Shown piece by piece: positions 34,187-46,856 of a DNA stretch of 64,000 nt (within the stretch, counting starts at the first letter, position 1; every line of letters starts with the position of its first letter). Source of the DNA: Halicephalobus mephisto (lineage: Eukaryota; Nematoda; Chromadorea; Rhabditida; Panagrolaimidae); contig SWDT01000016.1 in NCBI GenBank assembly GCA_009193035.1, positions 682,001 through 746,000 of the forward strand, given 5' to 3'. The position numbers and the translations under genes are program-made. Below the pieces are notes generated by a model. It was not told the origin of the DNA. It searched no databases and saw only the letters and a list, made by a program, of their open reading frames with translations.

Positions 34187-35863
34187 ATGACTTCGATTAT
34201 AAGGAAAATTTTCGGACTTCATCGAAAGAAGATCACCAAGAAGGATTCCATCACCGGAAGAAATAACAGTTTTGTAAGTTGATTTTTTATAAAAATTTCC
34301 AAAAATATAATAATTGAATTTTTAACAATATAAAAATCAATTTTTTAAAATAATTTATTTTACATTTTTATATTGTAATTTTTCCGCAAGGACTTAAGGT
34401 TTATTTTGCATGTTATACATTATTAAATATAGAAACCAAAATAAAATTAAGAATTATTTTTCAATGCTTAGTTTTAAATAAAAAGTTCAAATTTTAAATC
34501 ACTCTAATTCAGTTTATATTTAATTAATTTTTACAATTATTTTTCGTCTGATTTAGGTGGCTTAGTTGTTTTATTTGATATCAAAAAACTGTAAAATTTG
34601 GAATTATTTTCATAGAAATACTCAATGTCAGAAAATTCTTTTATATTACGAAATCAGCTGTTTAACTTTGGCGTTCTGTTCCGAACGATATTAATTTTGG
34701 CGACGAATATGAAAGGTTTTTTGTTTTCGAAATGGTTAATATTTGATTTTTCTGTCATAAACAAAACTAATAAAACACAAAATTGATTAAAAATAATTAT
34801 CGAAATTCATTCACTATTTATTAAATTAGAAATTTAAATTTTCTGAAAAATCTCATGACTAATTTCCAGCCCGTTCCTTATCTCTCCAAACTCGAAGGAA
34901 ATCAGTTGCAACCTGGGCAATCTCTCATTGTTCGAGGAATCATCGTCGGGAAAGATGAATTCATTATTAATCTCACCGATGGAGCTAGAGTCGAACTCGA
35001 TGAAGACGTCACTTCCCTCGACAACAGACTGCTCTGTCTTAGAGTTGACGTTGCTAACAAGAAAGTCCATCTGAATGCTTGTATCAATAACGAATGGGGC
35101 AGAGAAGGAACCATAAAACACCGATGGCAACCCGGAGATGAATTCGACATAAGAGTCAGATGTCACGAAGAAGAATACGAAATTTTCATCGAACACAAAC
35201 TAGTGGCCAAATTCGCTCATTATTTGCCATTGAGCAACGTCACCCACATCTACATCAACGGCGATGTTGAGCTGTATTCGGTTTCTTGGGAAGGAAAATA
35301 TTACGTAAGTTTTATTAATTGTTGATTCCGACGGTTCCTCATCCGATGATTCATTTGTTTGGATAAGCCTCGTTCACAAAAAACCGAAGAATTTTATTTA
35401 TTTTTATTTTTTCAGTCGGTTCCTTATGCTGCTGATGTTCCCGGTAATTTCTATCCCGGAAGAAAACTGTATGTCTCCGCCTTGGCGAAGAAGAAAGCGA
35501 AGCAGTTCTACATCGACTTCCACGCAGGACAGGACATCGCCTTCAGAGTGAATCCCAGATTCCCAGCAAAGAAAATCATAACAAACACAAAAATCGGTCA
35601 AAACTGGGGTCAAGAAGAAAAAATGCAAGATGAACCGTTCCCTTTCAAAAGGAAGAGGAACTTCGATCTGCTCATTTACTGTGAAGAAAACAAGTTTGTG
35701 GTCAGTTTTCTGGATTCCTCCATGTATGGACTTTAATTTTTGTGTTTAGATGTACGTCGACGACTGTCTCATTGGCACTTATGAACACAAAACAAGCCCC
35801 AGATCGATTGACAGACTATCAATCGAGGGTGACATCATCCTCCAAGGAGTTCACCTCAAGTGA
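34187..35863 (+). CDS. Tandem-repeat galectin with two carbohydrate-recognition domains
   Basis: Four exons: 34187-34273, 34870-35304, 35416-35700, 35750-35863; 306 residues. A basic 29-residue N-terminus (MTSIIRKIFGLHRKK) precedes two galectin domains joined without a long linker. CRD1: VPYLSKLEGNQLQPGQSLIV, KKVHLNACINNEWGREG, FDIRVRC, FEHKLVAKF-like strand, THIYINGDVELYSV. CRD2: VPYAADVPGNFYPGRKLYV, IAFRVNPRFPAKK, then NWGQEE and LSIEGDIILQGV. The sugar-site motif H-x-NPR...N...W..E is only partly kept: CRD1 has HLNAC in place of H-NPR and CRD2 has Arg-Val in place of His-Phe before NPRF. So binding specificity may be altered or one domain weak. No signal peptide, as is usual for galectins. 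A possible 5'-UTR acceptor lies at 34171-34176. The C. elegans lec family is the reference; the exact member is not assigned. Confidence 0.88.
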
Positions 35864-36037
35864 AGCTTTGTCAGTTCTGACAAATAAAAATCAGGGTGAA
35901 TCCGTGCCGAAACTTGTCATCAACAACAGACCCAATATCCATTCCTATAAAGTTCTGAGCAAACTAGTTATGTTTCAATATAGTCAAGCTTGTGCCTTTG
36001 AATATGTGTCAAAATCCCGGGAATAAAACTATTAAAT

Positions 36038-36887
36038 TCATTCTTCCATTCCATCATCTTCAATAAGTTCAACTTGTTCTTTCTGAGCTCCAGATTGTTG
36101 GTTGCAGTTGGCGATGAAGATGTCACGAGTGCATCTGGCCTGATGTATGATCCAGTCCTTGGTTTGACAGCTTTCGGAGCAATAACCGACGCCGAAACAA
36201 CACATGACAAGAGCTCGTCGGTGACAAGCACTGCAGTAGAGATTCCGTTTGCACTCCTCGATCTTCTTCTGGTGTTCTTCGAGTCCGGCGTTGTAGTAGG
36301 GAGTTGTGAAAATTCCATCGTCGCTGAAAAATTCAATATTCATATATCAAAACTTAACAAAACCCACCATTTAGTTTGTTCATGTAGGGACTTGAATGCA
36401 TTCATGTGGTCTTTCATCATTTTGAAGTCTACTTCGCGATCATGTTCGAGCTAAAATTTACTTTTATATATGAAAATCACGAAATCCTTACTTTTACATA
36501 AATATTGTAGATCAATTTCCTCAACTCAGCGTCTATTTCTTCGCAGTAAGCATGGTTCCACGATTTGAAGCGGTTCCAGTAGGTGGAGTCCATGAGGAAA
36601 GCCATCTTCTGGACATTGAAGAGATTCTCCCTCACGCTTTTGCCGTGATATAAAGCAGCAAGTTGGGGGACTTGAGCAGCAATCTGACAGTAAACATCCA
36701 GTCCATTCTTCATCTCTAAGAGAGAGTCAATTTTACATAAATTTGGATCATTCTCAGGTAGATTTTCTTTGATAAAGTCTAAAAAACTAAGGATATTCGT
36801 CTTGATGACAGCTGGAGATTCCAAAGCTTGAATGCTGGTTTTCTCGTCGACAACTGGAGATCTTTGACAAGAATCACTCACTTCCAT
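36038..36887 (-). CDS. MYND zinc-finger protein, ZMYND11/BRA-like
   Basis: Minus-strand exons 36492-36887, 36368-36450 and 36038-36323; 254 residues. The N-terminal ~170 residues are helical (TNILSFLDFIKENLPE, YCQIAAQVPQLAALYHG, WNRFKSWNHAYCEEIDAELR) with no recognised domain. A coiled stretch, EEHQKKIEECKRN, leads into a MYND finger: YCSACHRRALVMC, CFGVGYCSESC, QTKDWIIHQARC. The Cys/His spacing and the CCxxxxYCxxxCQ core resemble the C-terminal MYND of ZMYND11/BS69 and the nematode BRA proteins (TGF-beta receptor-associated). MYND fingers bind PxLxP-type peptides. The tail is acidic (VELIEDDGMEE). The start is the first Met of the exon; the frame upstream is not ATG-initiated. It is convergent with the galectin gene (175 nt apart). 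Confidence 0.8.
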
Positions 36888-37081
36888 GTCGAAAATGCTA
36901 AAATTGAAGAGAAAAATAAAAAGCAAAATTCGAAAGCTAACGACAGAGTTTCGTTTCGAAAACCATTGATATTCGATTTTTTGAAAATGTATTGAATTAT
37001 GGAAATAAAGTACTTTATGAAATTAATCAAATAAGAACCGTTTTCGTCATGTTATTAAACAGAAAAGTGAAGGTTTTCAAA

Positions 37082-39220
37082 TCAGCAAAATTGGTCGTCT
37101 TCCAGTGCCGTCAATGGCTCGGCGAACTGCGTCGTTGTCATGTTCAGCGACTTTAAGCTCAGTGGAGCTGAATTCCGTTTCTTTTCTGGTGAATCCTGCA
37201 AAATTATCATTTGTAATTTTAGAAAATAATTTTTCCATCATAAGAATAAAAACTATAATTTTTGAAATGAAATTTTAGTTTTGGTTTTGGAGCGAAAAAC
37301 TTACTTTTCTATTTAAAGTGTAACTGAAAGTTGTATTTGTAGGCAACCGCGGCGAAACAGCGATGTACTTGGTGCAAGGCGAGAAAAACGGTCTCAACAT
37401 GGCCAAGAAAGCGTTCCGGAAGCTCTCGTTTATCAGGGCGTACATGATCGGATTTAAACAAGCCGAAGCCATCCCGATCATGTGACAGAATATGTATCTT
37501 GATTGACTGAATTCAATGATATCCAGGACATTCAACACATTGTAAGCATTGACTGGAAGCCAGGCAATCCCGTAGATCAAGACTAACAGTAGCAGAAGCA
37601 AAACCGCTCTTCTGTTTCTCTGAGCAAGAACATGCTTCCTTTGCTGGTCTACAGTAGTCGAGTGTTTGACCCGTCTTCTGATTGTAGAACCGATTTGAGT
37701 GTAGGCGAAACCGAGAGCAGACAAGGGAAGGATGTACTGGATAGCCAGGACTGTCAGAGTGTAGGTCTTCCTCGAGAAGGGCAATCGATGCCAGGTCCTT
37801 TCCAGACATATCTGAGGTTTGGATTTCCCGCAGATTTCGAGTATGTGGACAGTGTATCTGGCAGTCCAGGGATCTAGTTGGACATCTTCGGCAGAAACAG
37901 CAAAGAAGTAAGGAGCAGCCACGAGGACAGCCGTCAACCAGACCACCAGATAACATACTAGAGGAGCCTTCGCCGCCAGACGCCACTTGACAGGACACAA
38001 CGTCAGAAGAAACCTGTCCATGGCAATAAGCACCAGGGTCAGACACGAGACAAAAGTGTTGACACCTTGCATCGAGGCCGTGACTTGACAAGCGAGGGTC
38101 CCGAAAGGCCAGTAGAGGTTGACAGTAAAGTATACGGTAACAGGAGCAGTGACGACACACAACATGAGATCGGAGAACGCAAGATTAACAATAAAGTAAT
38201 TCCGGAGATTATGAAGATGGGGGGTCTTTATGAAAGAGGCGATAACCAGGAGATTGGCGATGGCCCCGAAGGCACAGATGAAGACGTAGAGGAAGATGAT
38301 GTTGCCTGCACCTTTGTGTCTCCAGTAAATGCTGTTCTGAAACAAATTAATTTAAAAAACAAATTTAAAAAATAATTTCATAAATTAAAAACCAAATTTA
38401 AAAAATAATTTCATAAATTAAAAAACATTAAATTAGAAGAAATAAAAATCTTAACTGTTACTCCACTCAGGACCATCAAGGAAGTAAAAATTGGAGAACC
38501 AATTAATCTTATTTTCTGTTTACTTCCTTTATTGTAATCTATGATTTACAAAAAAATTAAAAATTGCATTCGGATAATCTCAGACATTACTCATTGCATG
38601 TTTTCATTTATATTCAAATTTAATATGATTCATTAAATAAAGTCAAAAATTCCATTAATTAGGATTTCTTTTTTATTCAGAAAATGCGAAACAAAATGAT
38701 CTTTCAAAGTTAAACTTTCATAAAAAATAATTTTGAAGAATTATTTTAACAAATCTGTTTCGGTTAAAAATAAGTCTTTAAATATAAAATAAGAGGAAAA
38801 TAATCTTTATCCTGCATAATGTATGTAATATAAAAAATTAATTTTCATTTTCCATATTACACGCAATATAAAAAAAATCTTTATTCTGCATGTTGCATGC
38901 AATGTACAAAAAAGGATATTTATTCTGCACATTGCACGCAGTAAATGAAAAATTTAACTTTCATTATGAATGTTGCATGCAATGTGCAGGAAAAATCGAT
39001 GTTTATTCTGCACATTGCAAGCAGTAAATGAAAAATTTAATATTCATTTTGCACGTTATATGCAGCGTGGAAAAATAATGTTCATTTTGCACGTTTCAGA
39101 GAAGTTTTCCGACTTTTTTCAACAAACCTGAATTTCAGCAACTTCATCGAACCATCCACAGTCAACTTCAGTCCAATTCCCTGATGGGGACCCGTTCCGG
39201 ACAATATCCTGCATCCGCAT
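37082..39220 (-). CDS. Neuropeptide F/Y-type G-protein-coupled receptor
   Basis: Minus-strand exons 39128-39220 (possibly from 39253), 37305-38336 and 37082-37195; 412 residues. The extracellular N-terminus has two N-glycosylation sites (NGS, NWT). Seven helices: TM1 GAIANLLVIASF; TM2 NYFIVNLAFSDLMLCVV; TM3 with Cys then VLIAMDRFLL (DRF instead of DRY); TM4 VWLTAVLVAAPYFF; TM5 IQYILPLSALGFAYTQI; TM6 LIYGIAWLPVNAYNV; TM7 CLNPIMYALI. Loop 3 is basic. The TM2/TM3 blocks (RNYFIVNLAFSDLM, NLYWPFG) match the NPF/NPY group of nematode NPR receptors. The C-tail ends DDQFC. In-frame codons and a good acceptor upstream of the ATG (39253) mean a further 5' exon could extend the N-terminus. Intron 1 carries a tandem repeat. 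Confidence 0.88.
38813..39110. repeat. Degenerate tandem repeat in GPCR intron 1
   Basis: About five units of ~55 nt built on tttattctgcacattgcacg and aaatgaaaaattta, with repeated ttgcatgcaa palindromes (38890-38990). It lies immediately upstream of the exon 2 splice region. Confidence 0.7.
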
Positions 39221-39255
39221 CTTGGATAATAGAAGGCCTCTACTCAGATCAGCCT

Positions 39256-42200
39256 GAGGAAAAATGACTCAACAGCATTAGTGAGCAAAACTTGGGGCTA
39301 GTGTGTCTGTTCCTGATCACCAGGTCACAAACTGGCAATTTTTGACAAGCAGCTGGAAATTTTCTAAAATTTTGAAGGTGTTAAAAATGCTAAAGTGAGT
39401 TAAGTAGGCGTTCAACAAAGTTAGAAATACAATTTATGAATAAACGATAATGAAATGTAAAAAATTGGACAATTTTGAAAAATAAAATGTCGGAAATTAA
39501 AGTCATTGAAATTAAAATAAAAATTAAAAGTTCTGATTAACTTTTTCTAAAACTACCGTATCTGTGGAGAACAATTAGGTTGTTTTCAGAAAAGATGATA
39601 CATTTAAAAAAACAAAATAGGTTTTTTAACGTTATGGTCTTCCATAGTGACTGAAAGGAACAATTCTTCTTCAAAAATGATGTTATTTAAAATCGTCTTG
39701 AGTGCAGGTTTGGATAGTGTTCATTTTAGACTATCTTCTTCTACTTTTAGACACTATCCAAATGACGATGAAATAAGTAAAAATAGTGATCGAAATTAGT
39801 AATTTCAAATCTTTTCAGTCACTATCCAACTTCAATGTTTTTCAAAAACATTAGAATAGTGTCTAGAAATAGAGGAAATTATTTAAATTAGACACTATTC
39901 AGTATTGAATAACAGTGACTGAAAATTTATTTTTAGTCTATTGTGAACACTGGCTTTTTTCTTTTTCCAATCCGAAATAGTGTCTACAAAGGTCAAAGAA
40001 TTCGTCTAAAAGAATTTCTGTGGAATCAGATTAAGGAATAGCGGCTAAGAAATTAATTTTTAAGTGATCGTGGACATTACTCAATTTCTATCGAATAGTC
40101 TGCAAATGAACTTTTTCTTCAACTTAATTACCCTTGAAAATTCCTAAAAATATACAATACATATTTACTGTGTTTTGAACTCTAATTATAGCAGATAATA
40201 AACTTTTACAATCACTACCAAGACAGGAATAAAAACAATAAATAATATCAAAGTTCAAAATATTAAGGAAGTAATAATTACGTAGTTTGTCTATCGGCAG
40301 TTGGAAACAAAGGAAAAGTCGGCAATTTGTCCGGATGAATAACGAGCAAAAAAGAAACACACGAGTTGGGAGTCCTGAAACAGCCTACGCCTATGGTTGT
40401 TTTTGAGTTCATCAAAACGTATTCCCACATTTCGAGACAAAAAGTAAAAAAGTAGTTCATGAAGAGTTGAGTAATGAATTGTGTCAATAGTGACCGAGGA
40501 AGAAATCTGTTATGACGAAATGAAGGAAGAGATAAAAACGAAGAAATCTGAGAAGGAACAAAAAAGGAAAAATTCAAGATTTCAACTTGAACATTATGAA
40601 AAAGTTAAAAATTTAATTTGACGTGTTAAATAAGCACTAAATAAAATTAGTTATTTAACAAGATATAATAAGATCATGAACATTTTCTGTATTATCGAAA
40701 AAGAATTATAAAAACATTACACAGGAAAAAAATGAATATTCATATATGAAAAATAGTCTAATCTTATAAGTTGATATATAAAAATAAAAACTTCAAATAA
40801 AACATCTTTCTTCTCGTTCAACTAAATCTGTTTTATCATTTTTCATAAAAGTATTTTATTTTCAAAAGTGCCAGAATAAGGAAGTAATCGAACTTTTTCA
40901 CGGAAAGAAAACTGACAGGTATTTGCCAGACTAAAGTCAGAGTGCATTTCTGGATGTTGCAGTTTGTAAAAAATGACTAACAAGAAAATTGAAAATTAGC
41001 AAAACCGAAGGGCGTTCATCTGGAACTTGGAACAGGTTCTCGGTTTTCAGCAAGGATATGTCAAAGGGTATCTGGAGTAATTACCCTTCTTTCTAAAATT
41101 TCCAAAAGTACTTAAGGAAGTTCGTGTTTTTGAACTTTTTGCAAAATCGAAAATACAGAAAACGAGGATTAACTTTCCGTTCAGTGCCAAAGGGGTTGAC
41201 ATCAAAATCAAATCGAATTTTTGCGTAAAAATTACGTAGACCAGTCTGTCTAAATATTGCAAAAAATAGCAATTTTATTTTGATGTCGACCTCGACAAAA
41301 AAATATTTACAGAACTGTTAATTGAAGAGCATTTTAAAGACCAATTACCTCCAAAAACACGGGTGTTGGTACAGGGGAACATCTGGAATGATTGTTCTCT
41401 CAAATTCCCAAAAATTACTAAAAATAAAAATTTTTAAATTCCTGGTTCCAAGAATCAAAAAAGTTCACAAAGCACTTTTATATTCTTGCAGGAGAAATTT
41501 CTACTTTTTAAATTATTTTTAGACTTATAATTGCATTATTGGAGGTCAAATAAGGTCAAGTACGTAAGTACAGAGCCTTGAATAAAAGCCTCTCGACATT
41601 AATCCAGAAAATAAAAACAACCATCTAAAATTAGTTCATTTTTGGTCATTTTACCTCCCACAACGATTTCCCATCCACTCACGGAACCATTATCAATTAT
41701 TCCCAAGCGTAAAGTCTCATTAGTGAACAACTGGAAAATTTATCCTTGATGAAAACAAGCTGAAATAATTTTGAGATTTTACAGAACAAAACCTGAATAA
41801 ATAAAGTTCTGAAATTTTCACATGAATTAAAATCACATGGATAAAACAAGATTTTCTCCACTTGAGGAAACGAAACCAGGAAATTTAAAGTTTCGTCATC
41901 GGAACCAAAATGTGAAATTTCAAAGTCAAAAACAATGTTGCTGAAAATTCCGGGAAATTTTTGGCGTACTTTCCGAAATTTAGGGAAGCGGAAAAATGTA
42001 AGAAATGCTTGCAACTGTTTTCTGAACGGAACGCGTCGGGGATGAATGGAATGACAATTAGGATATTTCCATTTTTAAAAGTAATGAGAACAATTATATT
42101 TTTGAACTCGAAGGAATCGGAATGCCGGAGTTCAGAGACGACAGTACAATATATGGAAATCTGCAAAGTTGAAATTTTTACAGAATACGGTAAAAAGAAA

Positions 42201-45200
42201 AAGTACAATTTCAGATTTTTTTGGAAGACAAAAAAGTGATTTTTAATAGAGAATTTTAATTTTTTAAATCAAGAGAAATTTTTACCTTTTTTTGTTCGAA
42301 AATAGTCCCCAATTTTTTCAAACTTTTAAAAAGAGATCTGAGCAGAATTTGTGACATTTTGTCAAAATAAACATATTTTTCTAAAATGTCCATCAAAAAC
42401 TTCCTTCGATAAAAAAGGGGATCCTAAAAAGACAAGAAAAAAAGTAAATTATTCCTTTCAATTCTTGGTCAGATTTCATAACTCTTAAGCTTTGTTTTCA
42501 GAAATATATTCAAAAATTAATATTTTTTGACCAAACTAATCCTTTTAAAAATTCACTTTGTCATTTGAACAAAGACATTTTTTGAAACTTTGACCCCCTC
42601 AAAATAGGAGTCGATGATGGATATTTGGTCCTTCAGGTGGGATTCCAAAACACACAGAACTATGTTTCTTTCTTACTGTCATTCGAAAACATGAAAAGTA
42701 AATTGCTGACATGCAACTTTGTAAAAACTTCCGACAACCTACGGGAGTAATTGCTGGATTGAAGCAATAGAATCAGAAAAAAGATTTTTTGCTTCAGGAC
42801 AAGAACGAAACTAAACAGATAAAGTTTGACGCCTTTGGTAAGGTTCCAAATAGGGCAATAAGGATGTAATTAAACCATCCATTGACAGATGGGGTCCTTT
42901 GCTGAATTTTCAAAAAGTTGAAATATTTTGGAGAAATAGAATTTCGAACACAGCGGTTTTTATGAAGGAAAGCAAAGCACATGCAATTGAAGAAAAGATA
43001 AAATGGGAAATTCAGCGCTAATTAAAGAATCGTTAACAGGACACATGATCGAGGAATGAATGAACGTTGTTCCTGTCTGGATTACTACTTGGGACTTTTT
43101 CTTGCAGAATAAAAACACTATTAAAAATGTTGGTACTATTGAGAATGGTCCATAAAGCATTATCAATCCGATTCATGATTCAAAAAATCAAGCATTGTTC
43201 GTGGCGAGACCACTACCTGAAATATGTCCTTAGAAAACAAACTTTTGACAAAAAGTTGATCCTATCGTGAACGATGCTTAAAGGGTCGTTAATCAACAAC
43301 ATGATCGAAATGAATCATTCATTGTTCATGTCAGGACCAACACTCAAAACATCATTCAAAAAATGAAAATTGAAGCAATTTCCGAATAAAAACGTATTAG
43401 TCTCACAACGAAGGATTTTTGACCCATCTTTGGACGATGAACTTGATTACCAATCTTCAATTAATATTCATTCTAGTTTCACTAAGTCAGTGATTCGCAC
43501 AAAGACCAAAAGCTCCTAGTTTCCAGTTTCTTCATCACGTGTCTTTTGTGTCATCAACAAACTCAAAACTTTTCTATTCTACGAAGCATAAAATCTTTCC
43601 AGATCCATCTGCCGGCACCCATAAACAAAGTTTACAACTTTGAAAAAAGTTTATCAATTTATAAAACTTCAAATTTAATATAAAAATTTCTTCGTTGACA
43701 CTCCTACTTGTTGCGTGACTAAAATTCTTATGTATCGAATTTATAAAAATAAGGAAATTCGGAGATGAGTAATAGGTTATTAGCGTTAAAATTAAACAGG
43801 TTTCTGATGCTTTATGAATGAGAAAATTTAATTATTTATAAAAAACAATATTTCCCGTTCGGGAGTCACCAAACGGGTATTTCATTTTTTTGTTTTAACT
43901 AAATTTCCTCGAAAATTGAATTATTTTTTCGTTTTTTTTTATGTCGGAATTTACTTCATTTTGTATTTAACTTAAAAGTATAAAAATCGACGAAAAACAA
44001 TTTTAATCAAAATTAGAGAAATTTTTAAAAATGTGTAAATTTCTGAACGGAAAACATACTTTTTGACATATGACTAAGATGACGTTCGATTTTCAGGAAA
44101 TAAAAATTTAAAGGTCAATTATAATTTCCATGAAATTGTTAGATTTCGATACAACATCATTTTTTCAACTTTATTGAAAAACCAAAGACTTTTTTGAAAT
44201 TAATTAAATTTCTTCTCCGAATTTCGGACTTTTGTGGACTTTGAAAAAATTGAAATTCTATTCGGGTACATTCCATAGATATAAAACAACGAAATAGATC
44301 GATTTTAACGACAAGTACCTATTACTGTAGAGAATATAAAAAATATTTAATACTATTTTGGATCGAGGAGAAATAAAAATTCGAATTAAAAATTTATGAA
44401 AAAAGATGAGAGACATTCAAATGTTTGAAATTCTTCTAGCACTAAATACAAATACAAACTTTTTAGAAAAATCAAAAACAACCAGCATTGAAGAAGACAA
44501 AGTTAATTTTCTTATTTTTCATCTTGTTCTAAAAAGTAGAAATTGCAATTTTTATCAAATGCTTGAAGGAAAATTACTATTTTCTTCCGGAAATAAAACA
44601 CAAATTTATGATTTCTGGTCAATATCACGTCAGAACGGTTTATGTTCTTTGGTAAATTATAAATCACTATTGTTATTTTCGTCAATATTACGTTTTTAGT
44701 ATCAAAGCATTTATAAAATATATTTTCGAAAATAGTTTAAAAAGTAGTATTTATAGACAAAAATAAAAAATACCAAAACAGTTCAGTGGTCTATACTGTA
44801 TTAAAAAACCTTTTTTACTTAAATAAATAAACACCCATCCCTACCTTTAAGGATTAATAGATTAAAGCAATTAAGCAGAAATAGTGCCTTAGGTCATCTG
44901 AAAAAACAGCCAAGTTTCTGTTTGAGAACCATTGCCTCAACTTTTTTCATTATTTTTTGTTTTTGTTAAAGTTTGAATTATTTTGCTTTTTTCAAACATC
45001 CCATCATGTACTGGTTCTTAAAAAAATAAAAATTGACAGAAAATGAAATTTTAATCCAAAACAACGGCGAGCAGAAACTTATTTGATAAGTTTAAAACGG
45101 AAAATGTGCTTTCTTTTCTGGATAATTCGGGGTTAGTATTTTTAAAAATATAAGTTTTATCAATTTTAAAGTGAAATTGGGTCTCAAAGCTTTCATAAAT

Positions 45201-46856
45201 ATCACAACAAATAAATAATCCGATTTTTATCTTGCACATTATGCAACACCGATCCACGTTTCACGAATTACATTAGCCTAATCCCCTGACTTACGAAAAC
45301 AGTAAAAAATAAGTGTAATCAATTCCCGAGTTTATAACTTTTGTTTCATTAAATTTTCAGAAGGCAAATTCCCTCTGGACTAAAAAATAAAATTTTTCGG
45401 GCAAAACTGAGTTACAGAATGGGTAAAGTTTTTAGAAACGACCTAAACATGAAAAAAGAATAATACTTTATAAAAAAAACTTAATCTTTCGATTTTTCGA
45501 TAATCGAAATAGATGTCAATGAAAATGATTAATTTAAAGCTCACATTATTGTATGAGGAAAGGTTGAGCAAAACCAGCAAAAAAATATAATTCAGTGAAA
45601 TTTAAAGATTTTCGTCATTATTAAAGATATCGACAAAAGATGTCCAGATGAAAAACGTTCGGACAGGAAATTCCTCTTATTGAATAAGATAAAAGAATTG
45701 GAGAAGATTCAATCATGTTTATTACAAGCGAAAAGCAATAAAAATGAACAATATGGAATGAAATTGGTCGGACTATCTTTTTTGAATAAAGGATAAAGTA
45801 ATTTTAACGCTGTGTTAAAAAAGTAAAGGACAAAGCCAAAAAGCAGAATAAAGTCGATCATCCATGTCGAGAATCAACTTCTAGATGACGTTTCTGAAAA
45901 AGTTTAACTTTTTCAACTCATTCCAGCTTGTGAAAAATTCCAATCATAAACTTTCGACAGAACAAATTATCTTAAAGTTAATCAAGGAAAATTGAAAAGC
46001 CAAACAGAAAAACATATTCTAAAAGATCTCGTTTCACCACGAATAATTGAAAAGCCAAGTCCCAGTTGAATAGCCCATTCTTCGATCTCAAATCTTGGTT
46101 TTTTTTAAAGAGGAGTTTATACTGTGTCAACGAACGTTTGCCTCCTTAATTTTATCTTCCTGAGATAAGGAAGTACATCCACCGTTTCAAGACAAATTCA
46201 CTTATTTCCTATTTAGACCTTCCCAATTCCTCATCTAGATTCTCTTTCCTGATAAACAAGATTCGCAAATTAAACAAAATATTTTCGAAAATTATCAAAG
46301 ATTATTTTATTTATATTGCAAAACAAATAATACCCTAAGGATGTCGGGGACATCTGGGGGCGTTCATAACATTATCAATGTCTACTTCCATTTTTAGGAA
46401 AGTACCAATATTCGGAGAAACAAATTTGGTACTTTACGAGTTGACGACAGCTGGGTTTTTCTGCAAACTCGGACTCTAAAAGGTTTCATTGGCTTTTAGG
46501 GTTTTTGAGATCAGACAGGAAATCATAAAGCAAATATTGGCTTCCATGGCTCACATATTGGATAGATAATCTTGCTTGTGTCACAATGTCGTAGGAAGGG
46601 ACAGAAAATACGTTAGAGGGAGAATAAACATTGTGGGAGGTTTGAGTTCGCGTTCCCTTTCATTAAAAGTTATCAATTTGCTGAAAAAATAGTAGACGAC
46701 CAGTTATATCATTTGAAATTTAAATTCCCAGGGGTGAAAGTGATATTTATCCTTTAGTTGAGAACAGGGAAAGGATCATTGATATTATAATCTGTTAATT
46801 CAAAGAGCAGACATATTAATTAGCATTGATTAGTAGCATAATAACCATCAGGATAC
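39256..46856. other. 7.6-kb region without a confident gene
   Basis: Contains a repeat copy (39641-39990), a minus-strand open frame at 40278-40577 ending FPLFPTADRQTT whose family I do not recognise, a weak duplication (about 41047-41190 versus 41360-41480) and another near 43020-43120 versus 43275-43380. A hairpin cccgttcgggagtcaccaaacggg lies at 43854-43877 (stem CCCGTT/AACGGG). The rest is AT-rich. Confidence 0.5.
39641..39990. repeat. GATAGTG/CACTATC repeat copy, block 5
   Basis: Direct copy of 32912-33255 with scattered substitutions; the core is also the reverse complement of 28655-28800. It lies upstream of the GPCR gene, outside the DDX1-galectin gap, so the family is dispersed. Confidence 0.8.

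Noticed and set aside
35968..36336. 122-residue minus frame and 126-residue plus frame at 36074-36454
   Set aside because: Other frames over the MYND exon, which has the intact Cys/His pattern.
37513..38160. 215-residue minus open frame
   Set aside because: Alternative frame inside the long GPCR exon; the seven-helix frame is clearly the real one.
40278..40577. 99-residue minus open frame with hydrophobic segments
   Set aside because: Could be a gene fragment, but no family, no convincing exon partners, so not listed as a gene.
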